A stretch of DNA of 64,000 bases from Azoarcus sp031556475 (GTDB taxonomy: Bacteria > Pseudomonadota > Gammaproteobacteria > Burkholderiales > Rhodocyclaceae): NCBI GenBank assembly GCA_031556475.1, contig JAVBSY010000065.1, positions 7,963-71,962 on the forward strand. Reading direction: 5' to 3'. Numbering within the stretch: the stretch's first letter is position 1; each line of letters starts with the position of its first letter. Shown here piece by piece: positions 16,068 through 28,000 of this stretch. The notes below the pieces were generated by a model. That model searched no databases, was not told the DNA's origin, and was given only the letters and a program-made list of their open reading frames with translations. Position numbers and translations under genes: made by a program.

Positions 16068-19000
16068 CTATCGCACCCACTGCTCCCACTGAGTCTTGGC
16101 GGCCTGTTCCAACTCCTGTAGCCAGGCCTCGGAGAGCGCACTCGCCCGCTCCCGATCGGCCGCCAGCGACTCCTCCTCGGTACGCTGCGGCGGCAGCGCC
16201 GCGAAGCTCAACTGAATCGCACCATGCTCGCTCACCAGCGGGCCAGGAACGATGATCGGCGCCGCGGCGGGCAACTCGAACACGATGGGTGTGACGAACG
16301 GGTTCGCGCTGACTTCGCCGGTTCCGGTCCCGCTCACCACCTGCACGAGGATCGTGCGGGTAGCGTCGGCAGTCGCCCCGTTGGCCCGTTCATGCGCGGC
16401 AGCCCGCACAGTCAGGGTTATCTTGCCGATGAAGCTCGCCGGCGGGGTGAGCGACAGCGCGGAGAGATCCCAGCCTTGGAGATCGACCGGGACGCTGTCT
16501 TGCAGTGTGATGCTGCGCGTGCCGTCACTGAGCGTCGTGCCCGAGGGCGGGAGGGCGGTCAGTTCGAGCGTGAGCCGCTCGGAGCCGTCGGTGTCGGTGA
16601 GCGCGGCCTCGATGCCCGGCAGCATGATCGGCGTGCCCGCCACGCCGTAGACGTTGCCCGGGTCGGCGTCGGGGTTCGAGCCGAGGATGGTCTCGACGAT
16701 GCGCACGTTGTCGATCATGGCGCTGCGCCCGCCGTTGGCAACGACTTCGCCATCCAGTTGGATGCGCAGCCGGTGCGTCTGGCCGTCGCCGGTGAACTGG
16801 AAGCCGACCTGCTGCCAGTTTAGCGCGGCGAGCGGGCTCGTGCCGCTGTGAGTGGCGATCAGTTGGTCGTCGAGGTAGAGGGCGATACGGCCCGCCGCCT
16901 CGGCAAGTCCCAGGTCGCCGGCGTAGTCGAAGTCGAGCGCGTAGGTGGCGCCGGCCACGGTGGGGATGAAGCGCTCGATGCCGAAGGTCTGGTTGTTCTG
17001 CCCGGTGCCGTCGGTGAGCCGTACCCAGTTGCCGCTGCCCGGGGTACTGCTCTTGAGGGTGATGTATTTGCCGGCGGCGTTCTTCTGGAGGTCGTTGTCG
17101 GCGAGGACTTCGAAGACGGCGCGCTTGCCCAGGCCGAAGGGGTTGGTCCAGCCTTCGAGCGCGGTGGCGACGAGCGTGGCGTAGCGGTTGCCGTTGGCCA
17201 CACTTTCCCAGCCGGTACGCACGATTTCACGCTCGGTGGCGTCGATGCCGCCGTCACGCGCGATGAGTTCGAGCGTGGGGGTGTCGGCGACGGGGATGAC
17301 GTCGATAACGAGTTCCGCGCTCGTGGTGGCGCGGCTGCCGGTGGCCGTTTCGATCGCGGTGGCCTGGATCTGCATCACGAGCGTACCGCTGAAGTCGGGC
17401 GGTGCCTGCAGGGTGAGCGCGGCCAGGTTCCAGCCATCGAGTTCGATGACAGGCGCGTCGGCGGTGACGGTGAAGTGGTGCGTGCCGTCAGTCAGCGTCG
17501 CGCCCGGGGGCAGCCCGGTGGCGGTGAGCACGAGGGTCTCGGAGCCGTCGGTGTCGGTGAGCGCGGCCTGGATGTCGCGCAGCCGGATCGGGGTGTCCTC
17601 GAGGCCGCTGTCGCGCACGGTGCCGGGCAGGACTTCGGTGAGGACGATGTCGTCGATCATGGTGCCGCGGCCGTCGGCCATACGCTCGGTGGCTTCGGTG
17701 ACGAGGGTGATTTTTTGTTTGCCGCCCTTGCCGGTGAAGGCGTAGCGCACGGTGTGCCAGTCGAGGGCGCCGTCGTTGTCCGGGTCGCTCGTCGGGCTGA
17801 TCTCGGCCAGACGCACGCCGTCGACATAGACGCCGATGCGGGTCTGGGCGCGGGTGGCGAGCGGGTGGCCGGCGAGATCGAAGCTCAGGGTGTAGGCAGC
17901 GCCGTCCTGGGTCAGGATGTCGCGCTCGATGCCGATGGTTTGCGGGCGCTGTGGGCCGGCGTCACCCAATTCGAGCCACTGGCTGCCGTTGCCGTCCATG
18001 GCGGTGAGGGCAGGAGTGTTTGTGTCGAGACGGTCGCCGTCGTGCCAGATCTTGAAGCCGTTGCGTCCGCCGTCGAGCAGTTCGGGGTGGGAAAGCAGGG
18101 TCCAGCCGTCGAAGCTGCTTAGTCCCAGTAGCGTGGGATTGGTGCCGTAGCGGAAACCGGTGTCGCCTTCCCAACCGGTACGGAAGAGGATGTTCTCGTC
18201 GCCGACGGGGCCGAGGCTGAGTTCGGGGGCATCGGCCTGGGCGGCGATGTCGATGACGAGGAAGGCTTCTTCGCTGGCGCTCTGGGTGCTGCCTTGTCCA
18301 CTGAGCGCGATGTAGCCGATACGGGTGTAGTGCTCGTGGCGGTTGCCGTCGCCGGCGAGCGCGTAGCCCGGGCCGCCGGAGGCGTCGGCTTCGGGAACGA
18401 AGCGCAGGATGCCGTCGTCCAGTTGGGCGAAGGTGACGCGTTCGCCCACGGTGGCGGCGATCCAGTCGCCGTCGTCGGTGCGCCGTTCGAGGGTGCCTTC
18501 GACGGGCAGGGCGGTCAGTTCGATGCTGAGTTCGCTGCTGTCGCTGTCTTCGTCGGTGACGGTGAAGTCGGCGGAAGAAAGGATCAGTGCTTGGTCCTCG
18601 ATGCCGGTGACGAGGCTGTCGGCCGCTTGTGGCGGTTGGTCGTCATCGCCACCGCCCTGGTGTTCGCCTTCCAGACGCAGGTCGCGCAGGGTGATATGGC
18701 TTTGCGCAGAGCCGAAGCCGAGCAGATCGAAGGACAGGGTGACGGCGGTGTCGGCCAGCGCCGCGGGCAGATCGATGGTGTAGGTGGCGCTGCCATCGGG
18801 GTTGATGACTTTGCTCACGCCGTCGGCGAGCCGCTCGGTGCCGTTGGTCTGGATGTTGAGCAGGGCATCGCTGCGGGTGAGGCCAAGGCCGCCGAAGACC
18901 GGTAGCCCCGTGTTGGCGTCGAGCAGCGCGACTTCGAAGGCATCGCCTGGGCCGCGCGCGTTGGCGGTAAGGGCGTTGTCGACGACGGTGAAGCTCAGGC

Positions 19001-22000
19001 GCTGGTCACCCGGGCGGATGACGAAGCTCTGGGCGAGGTGGGTGTTGCGCACCGCGGCCGTGGGGGCTTCGCGCAGCGTGACGCTGTTGTTGTCCTCGTG
19101 GGTGACGATGTCGCCTTCGACGAGCCAGTCTTCGGTGCCGGCAGGGTCGTTCTCGTCGGTGACAAGGCCAAAGTTGGCGTTCAGAAGCGTCGGGTTGATC
19201 GTTATGGCACGCACCATCGTTTCGAATACCGACAGGTCACTCGGATCGATGCGAGATGCCCAGGAACTGTCTGCGAAATGCGATACCTCAGTATCGGCAT
19301 CGGAAATACCGATGCGTACATAGCTGATGTCCGATTCTGCGTGATACGGGCTGTGCTGCGCCTGCAAGGCCGCGATATCAGCGGCGGAGGGTAGGCGACG
19401 CATACCCGGCGTGAGGTACTGGCCCATGACGCCGGCGTCGCTCACCACCGACGGCAGGCCGACGATATGACCCAATTCGTGGATCAGCACGGTCAACAGG
19501 TCCACCCTGTTGGCTGCGGGGCTTCCTTCTGCCGCCCTGAAGATATCGCTTTGCCCGAAGGGCATGAACTCTTCATTGTCGTTGGCACTGCTGTCTACGT
19601 ACCAACCCCAACCCGCTCCGGAAGCATCCAGGAGTATCTTCTTGCCTTGAGTGAAACCTACCAGACTATCGGCCGCCAGATTGACGATGGATATCTGTAC
19701 GCCATCCAGTCGTGTCGGCGATACGCCGGCATCGATCCAGTATTGCCGGGCTTGTGCCAATACCAACTCGATATCGGCCATCTGGAGCAGGGCGATATCC
19801 TCGGCTGCGCCTTCATAGGAGACATTCTGGTTTACCACCTTGGGCTGATCGACAGCAATCAAGTCGATGCGGCCGTTTTCCAGCATCTGATTGATTCTTG
19901 CTATGCGATTCGCGCTTTCGGTGAGTGTGATCACCTCTTCCACATTGCCAGCGGTGGTTTTGAGGTTGGTGAATACAACCTTGTTCTCTCTGATGGCCTC
20001 GAACAAGGCCGCCGCTTGGCGGCCGGCCGCCTTCAATTTTGCTTCGTTCTCTTTACCAAGCGTGGACTTGATTGCGGGCATTTCGAAACGCCATTTGTAA
20101 GTGGGGTTTTGTTCTAACGCTTGTGTAACGCGCCAAAGTAGAAGTAAGGCTTCGTTGACTTCGTCCTGTGCAGCGTCGTCGATTAATTCCCCGACTTTGA
20201 CTTTGCCCTTATCGTCCTTTTTGAAAAACGTGCCCATCGTCAGTTTTGTGTCGACAAATGTGTCGATGCCGCCGGAGACTTCGCGCCCCTCTACGCGAAT
20301 GTAATGCTTGGCTCTGCTGAGTTCTGCCTGCGGATTATTGAAGAACACGACGTATTCCGACCGGACCCCATCCTTGTTCACCAATCGGCCGATGACCTCG
20401 TCCTCAAATTGCAGCCATGGTTTCAGCAGTTTTTTGTCAGTAGTGATTGTCAGGCCCAGTTGCTTGACTTCCTCGTTGAACGTGGTTCGTACGCCGCTAG
20501 CCGCAGAGCGAACGACCGCGAAACCGCTCAGCGGTTGGGTTTTATCCTTGTAGATTGCCTGGTCGATGGCTGAATTTCCCTCGTACCAAGGCGTTTTGGG
20601 CGGCGGCAGCTCTCCCATTTCCTCTTTAGCTAGCCGGATTCCCATCTCAGCGCAATCTACGTTATGAACCCAGACGCCTGCGCCGACGTAATAGGTGTGG
20701 TAGTCCTCGACCTCCAGGTTGTAAACCTGGACTTTCAGGTACAGATCGCCGCTCTCGTATACCTCCTTCGAGAGGTACTCGGCATGGCCGCTATCCGGTA
20801 CAACCGCATGATTGGCGTAGTCAAATAGGGAACCCCAGCTTTCTTCGATATCTCTTGTAGCAGGAACCCACCCGATACCACCGTTCTCGGTGCGGTATAC
20901 AGGTTTTTGGCGAATTACCTTCGCACGGCTTCCGTCGGCCATGCGCAGCACGTCCCTTGCCTTGAGTAAATCTGCGCGCGTCCAACCGACCCCCTCTACC
21001 CAAAATGGGTGATTGCCGGTTGCTGCTAGAGGATATATCTGACCGTCTGGCGTCTGAGCACTGATGTGCACGATGGTTTTCTGTTCGTACACAAAAGTCT
21101 TGAGTACCCGCTTGTATTCGGGATTGCCGCTGCCGTTTTCCGGGCTGGAGAGCACGTAGTCGCCGACCTGGATCTGTTCGATCGGCTTGGGCCCGTCTTT
21201 GGTGTGTACGAGTGTGCCTTTGGTGAAGCATCCATCCGTCGTCGAGGGGTAGCGGATGTTTTCGTCGACCTTGTAGAGCTTGGCGGTGATGGCGTCAAAC
21301 AAGGCGTTGCCCGAAAGACCATCTTTTTTGATCGCATCCTGAACCATCTTTTCGAGCGGTTCGAGCTTCCACATGTTGGCGAACTCTGCCGGCGTTCCTG
21401 GTTCGACCAGCGCGTTCATCGCGGCCTGATGCTGCGCCTGGCGCAGCTTGTACGCTTGCATCAGTTTGAGCTCAGTCGACAGATCGGAGCGCCTGATAAC
21501 CTCCTCGATAGCCGCTGCCTGCTCGCGGTACCACTTCGTGGCCTGTGACAAATTCATCGACTGTGCGGAGGGTGCAGTGAAGACGAGCCGGCCATCGATC
21601 CGCACTTCGGTTTTGCTGCCGATGCGGATGGTGCCGAAATCCGTGATCGCAGTGGACGTTGCCTTGCCCTGCGGTGTCAGTAGCTGGATCGACAATGCGT
21701 TGTCTACCGTGGGGGCACCTTGGACCGCCTTGCCGCGCCTGAGGCCCAAGCCAACGAATTCACCGATTTTTTTGAAGAAAGCGGAAATCAACTCAGGGGC
21801 CACGGACATACCCCCACCAATGCCGGCAGCAACTGCTCCTGTCGTCAGGAGCCTCTCCATGTCGATGTCCTTTTGCCCGCTCTCTCCATGGGTGATGTTG
21901 TAAACGTTGGTTAACCCCGCCTGGATGAGAGTTTCCGCCGTCATGCCTGCTATAGCGCTGCCAGCACCGCCAGTCAGGAATCTGCCTACCAATGTCCTGG

Positions 22001-25000
22001 CAGCGCTCGTTGCCCGCGTTACTACGCCTCCCATGGAAAATTCAACTTGACTCGCATATGCGGTCGCCATTACGTCGGAGAAGTTGCTACGCGTGAGCTC
22101 GTTGTAACTGATCCTGCCGCTGTTATATAGCTGCAGGCGTTCCTCGTAGCGCTCGATGTAGCCACCTGTGAACAGTGCATCGAAACCTTTCTTGAGGAAG
22201 GTGGTTACCAGCCCGTCGTCCGGGCTGCTCCAGGTGCTTTCAAGCTGGATCAGCGGCGGCTCGATCACCTCCATCTCCAGTTGCGGTACTGGCACAGTCG
22301 TGTCTTCCAACCGGATGGATGCACCTTTGGGCAGGAATGAGGATATGCCCCACATCCAGTAGATATCCTCGCCATTGGCCAATTGATCGTAGCGTGCAGG
22401 TGTCACTGCGGGGATCTGCGTGCCAAAGCTGCTGCCTGGGGCAATGTTGCGGTCGATTGGCCAACTGCCGATCACTCGGTTGGTCGCTTGCATCGCTGCT
22501 TTGTTCTCGGGTTTGTTGGCATTGATCGCAGCCTCGATCAGACTGGCGGCATTCCAAGTGAACAGCGAATGCGTCATCGACGCGAAGAAGTTGTAGTTGG
22601 GCGTGTGGTTCCATACCGAGGCGTACAGCGTGCCATCGCCGCCTAGGCCGATGCGTTGGATGGCACTGCCCGGGATGGGAGAGGTTGCGCCCAGGTATTC
22701 CGGTGCGCTGCCGCCTTCGCCGAACGGATTTTTGACGACGCCGATCTTGCCGCCAATCTGGTAGGGGGGTAGTTCGCCGGGTTCGACCAGAATGGGATCG
22801 GTGAAATACCAGTTGTCGTCTGCCACCAGCGCGTATTCGTCGCCTTTGTAATTGACCACGACGATGTCGGAACTGGTGAGGATGTTCTGGCGGTATTTCT
22901 TGATATAGGGGCGGTAGTCAGTCCCTCCCGCAAGTGAGATCTGCTCGACGGTATCTGCCGTGGGGCTGCTGATCCGACCGAACGCATCGGTTTTGACCAT
23001 GATCCTAACCAGCCCTTTGGAGACGGAACGAGGATCCGTGACCAGGAACTCGCCGGGGTCATCTCCACCAGTGATGAAGGTTGGCATTCCACCACGCGTC
23101 GCCCAATGCGCCGACTGGCGAATCGACAGGACAGCGGCCAGGTCCACCTCGACAACCGAGCCAAACTCGGGGTTGGTGAAACCGAAGTCGGTGGTGGGAA
23201 TCTGGTTCAGGTCGAATATCCGTACCTTGCCGGACTCTGTGGTGGCTCCCAGGTAGGAGGATGTGTTGATCGCAATGCCGCGGTAGCCATCGGCAAATTG
23301 CCCGAGTGAACTGATGCTCTGTTGTTGCTTGAGGAAGCTCGCACTGGTCGGATCAATGTTGATCCGGACAAGTCCTCCGGGACCGTACCGGTTGGCAGCC
23401 AGAGCAACATAGAGCCAATTGCCGTTGGAAATGATCTGGCTAATCCTGCCGCGAGCGTTGTGCTCCAGTTCGAGGGAGAAGGCGACTTCGCGCGTGAAGG
23501 TGTCGATGACGTAGATCTTGATGGTATCGCCATTGGCGATATCTCCGCCCGCAACGAAGGCCAGTGCACCGTCGGAACTGAAAGCGACGTTGTCCGACGC
23601 CGAGCGTGCGAGGTCCAACGGCTGTCCGTATTCGTCCTGGGTAATTCGGTATTGCAGTTCGATGGGGGCGCTGTTGGTCGACGTGGCGACGCCGGTTCCA
23701 CGGAACACCTTTATGCTGTTGGCATCGGTAATGAACGTGTCACGGCTTGGATCGCTCCAGATACGAATCGGCAGACTTTCGACCGACACCCCACTTCCCT
23801 CGATACCCTGTGCGTCGGGCATGCGCGTGGAGCGCTCGATGTGGATCAGATGTTGTGACAGAGCAATGTGATCGGGAACCGTGAAGCGGATCTGGTTGCC
23901 CGACGGGTGGACATAGAACGCCTGCCACGTGAGGCCTCGCTCTACGGACAGTGTGGGTTCTGCGAGCTGATTGCCCATCGGTTGCAGCCAAATACGGAAG
24001 TCGAAGCTTCCGCCGCCCAGGGCAGGGTCGGGGTACAGATTGGCGCCGGTGAGCACAAGTTCCCGGGTCTGCGGGTCGTAAGTGGCCGATTGGATACGCG
24101 GTGTGACATCTTCCGCGCTGAAACTCGGTGGCACCGGGAAATTGACCGTCTGGGTCGGATCGTTCAGCGCTTCGGTCGGAACGTTGGCCTGATAGGTTCC
24201 GGCCAGGCTGTACTTGACGCACGTGAGATATTGCGGCGCTGCCATCAGGATGCCGAGAGCGGAAAGCGGCAGCATCAGTCCTGAACTCATGATCCCGATG
24301 TGGCCGATCTCAGAGAAAAATGCGTCGAAGTCCACTGCGGCGGCCTCCAGCCGCATGGCACCGGTCTGTTCGTCGAACTTATAGCCATTGGGTCCGACGG
24401 CGGCGATCATCTTGCCGCCTACCGTCATGCCATCGTACGGAGGGCTGGAGGTGTAAGCCTTGCCGTCGCTGCCGATTACGCCGTTGTCGACGATCCACCA
24501 GGTCGGCTTGACGGAACCGTCGGCCAGCGTGACGGTGCCCTCGCGCATGAAGAAAACCTCTGTACCCACAGCGTAGTTACTGGGCAGACCGGTTTCGGGA
24601 TCGATGGGATTGTTGACGTCCAATGCCAGTTGCATCGGAACGCTGGTTGTCGCACCGCGCAGATCGATTTCGACCGCAGCCAGCGTTTGCAGGAGCCCCT
24701 CCATTGGCAGGGGCGTGGACAGACTCTCCAATGCAATGCTTTGGATGGACGCCGTAGTACCGGCTGACAGACTGCCGGGAGCGATATTCAGGATGTTGCC
24801 ATCGTGATCCTGCAGGGAAATACCCTCAGCGGCATCGACTTCCACGGCGCCGGTACGAACAGGTGAGACATTCAGATGGATGAGGCCTTGTTTGCCACCG
24901 TGGACAACCGTAATGATGGCCTTTCCTGATTCTTTTGCGATCACCAGGCCATCGTCAGTGACTTCCGCGATACGGGGATCGCTGATGAAGTATTGCGTGT

Positions 25001-28000
25001 CGGCGGAGTCATGGAGATCCGTGCCCAGCATATTCCGTGCGAATGCATGCACATCGATCTGGCGGCGTCCCACGTTGGCTGCCAAATTGAAGGAGGGCGG
25101 GAAAATGTCCAACTCGTTACCGTATGCGTCGATTGCATGGTTTACGCCGTCGGCTGTGTTCGTGATCGTGACTGCATTGACAGCTTCCACGCCACGTGCT
25201 CCGACCTTCACTACAGCGGTACCGTTGGCTTTACCGCTTACCCTTCCATCCGCAAAGACTTCCAGCACGCTGGAATTCAATGAGACATAGTCAAGATAGT
25301 TGGCCGAGAGCCTGACATTTTGCTGATCTTCGAAGTCGCCGGTGACGTTCAGGTAACGGGAGGCGCCTTGAGCTAGCGAGGCGAGTCGGTCGATGTGGAT
25401 AGCAACGAGTTTTGCGTCGCTGACATTGACTTCGAGTTCGATGGGGGCGCTCAGTGCGAACCCATCGTCGGCCTGCACGGTGATGGTGGCGTTTCCTGCG
25501 TAGCCGGCCTCGGGTGAGAACAGCACGCTCTTGCCGTCGGAAGCGATCTTCGCCGTACCGTGGGTTGTGCCTATGACGCGCCAGAACAGCGCATCGCCCT
25601 CATTGTCGACGGCGATGCCGTCGAGTGTGCGGCCCGCCGTCAGATCGGCGTGGGTTTTGAGGGCCGGCCCTTCCGGTTGCGCCACCGCCACCGGCGCCTG
25701 ATTCGTGCGCCAGCCGTAGTTGGCATACAGGATCTGGCGATCGGCATCGGTTTTTGCTCCATCGCCATCCAGGTCCGCACCGGCGGCCAGCGCCGCCTCC
25801 CACGCCGCGCTGTCGGCGCCATCCACGCGCCCGTCACGGTTCAGATCCCCCGCCACGCCGATGCGCACACTGGCCGCCCCCGCGCCGGAGAGCGTCAAGA
25901 GCTTCATGCCCGCCTCGGTCACCCGCAGCAGCGTCACCGTGCGCCCCGCACTCGTGGCCTGGCCCAGCACGCTCGCCCCCTCAGCCTGGATCGAAGCGAC
26001 CCCCGTGGTTTCCACCGCCAGGATCACCACGCCCGTGGCCCCGGCCACCTTCACCGTGGAGGCCAGCTCGCTCTCGCGCACCATGAAGCTCAGATTGACC
26101 GGCTCGGCACTTAACGTACCGCTCCACTGGTCGGTCGGTGTCGTCGCACCCGCCTGCCAATTTACCGCCGTGCCCAGATTGGCCGTGACCGGCACATCGA
26201 TCACACGTCCGTCGGCGCGATAGCCGATCAGGCTGCCCGCGTCCTCCGAGTACAGCGCGCGCGCCAGGATCAACCGACCCTTGTCGTCGTAGCGATAAGC
26301 GATCGACTGGCTCTCGCCGGCATCCGATACGGGGCCGGTGACGCGCTCGATCGCGCCGCGGTCGTTGCGCACGAATTCCACGCGCGCACTCGTATCCGCA
26401 CCCACCAGCGCAACGCCGGCATCGCCCACCAGCCATTGCGCGCCGTCGGCGAAACGCACCGCGAGCACGCGTCCGCGATCGTCCAGACTGTAACGCGTGC
26501 CATCCGGGCCGGTGAGCACGTAGCCCGTCGGCACCCATGCAAGCCCCGTGTCGTTGTCGAGCAGGCGCTGGCCCTGGCGGCGCAGTTCGGGCGTGTGGGT
26601 CTCGTCGCCGTCGTTTGCCTGCAACGTCCAGCCGTTGCACGGATCGAAGACCGGGCGCACCACTACGGGCGCGCCGGGTTGGTCGTTCAGCGGCGCATCG
26701 ACGGTGCCGAGCGTGAAGCTCAGGTACTCGATCGGTGCGTCGGCCCGCGCGAGATCGGCGGGCATCTGCAGCCACACACGCGCCCCTTCCACCCAGGGCG
26801 CCACCGCGCCCAGCGCGGTGGTACTGCCCTGGTCGTGGGTCAGCCGCGTATCGAGCAGCGGCAGCGTCCAGTTGCCCAACTCGCCGACGGCACCGAGCTG
26901 CGTGTCGAGCGTGCGCGTGAGCGCCAGCCCATGATCGCCCAACTGGAACACGGCATCGGTGGCGCGCGCGGCGACGAGGTTCTTGACGGTCGAGTCGATG
27001 AGCACGCGGTGCGTGATCTCGCTCTTGCGTCCGGTGAGATCCCAGGCGGACAGGCGCAGTTGATAGACGCCGTTGGCCAGCAGGGCCGGATCGAGGGTGG
27101 CCAGGTCCAGAACGCCCGCGCTGCTGACGGCGGCGGTGTCCTGTTCGGCCAGCGTGCGCCAGGCGCGCTCGTTGACCGTGTTGCCGTTGGAGGGGGCGAT
27201 TTCGAGCTTCCAGCCCATCAGTTGCAGATCGGTCACGCTGGCGGCAAGGGCCGTGGCGTGCGTGACGAGCGCCGGCGCGATGCCGGCCGTATCCGCCGCG
27301 AGTGCGCCGCGCCAGACGAGTTGCGGCGCGCTGGTGTCGAGCGGGTCGCGCACGCGCAGTTGTTGCGTGTGCGTGGCGGAGAAGCCGTCGGCGTCGGTTG
27401 CGACGACGCGTAGTTCGACCACGCCCGGCGTGGCCGGGGTGAGCCGGATGCGGCCCATGTCGTCGAGCGCGACCGGGGTCCACTCGGTGCTGCCCGGTGC
27501 GCGCATGTGCACGACCAGTTCCGCGATCGGGCTGAAGCTCGTGGCGCGCACGGTGGCCACGACGGCCTGGCCCGGCACGACCGGCGTGCTCGGGGTGAGA
27601 TTGACGAGGATCTTCGGTGCGTTGGCCGTGGCCTCGGCCACGACGCGCAGCGTGAAGCTTTGCGTGACGCTGTTGCGCCCGTCGCTCACGTGCGCGAGCA
27701 CGACGAAGTCGCCCACCTGCGCCGGTCCCGGCGTCCAGCGCAATTCGCCGCTGGCCGCGTCATAGCTCGCCCCTTCGGGCAGGTTGGCGAAGCTGACCGC
27801 GAGATTGGCGGTCTGTACGTCACCGTCGGGATCGAAGACGCGTAGCGCCCCTGGCGCGCTGGCAGATGTGGCAGGGGCGCCCTTGACCACCGGCAGCACG
27901 AAGCTCTGGCCGACCAGCAGCGCATGGCTGGCGGTGGCGATCTGGGGGGTGCGGTTCACGTCGAATACGCGCACCTGGACCGTGCGCAGCGTGGTCGCGG

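Noticed and set aside
16068..19000. RTX nonapeptide repeats or a type I C-terminal signal.
   Set aside because: I looked for GGxGxDxUx series and found none; the last residues are an acidic/helical tail ending in QWEQWVR.
20600..21300. An intein inserted in the giant protein.
   Set aside because: No homing-endonuclease part and Val instead of Cys/Ser/Thr after the terminal Asn, so a cleavage-type Hint domain fits better.
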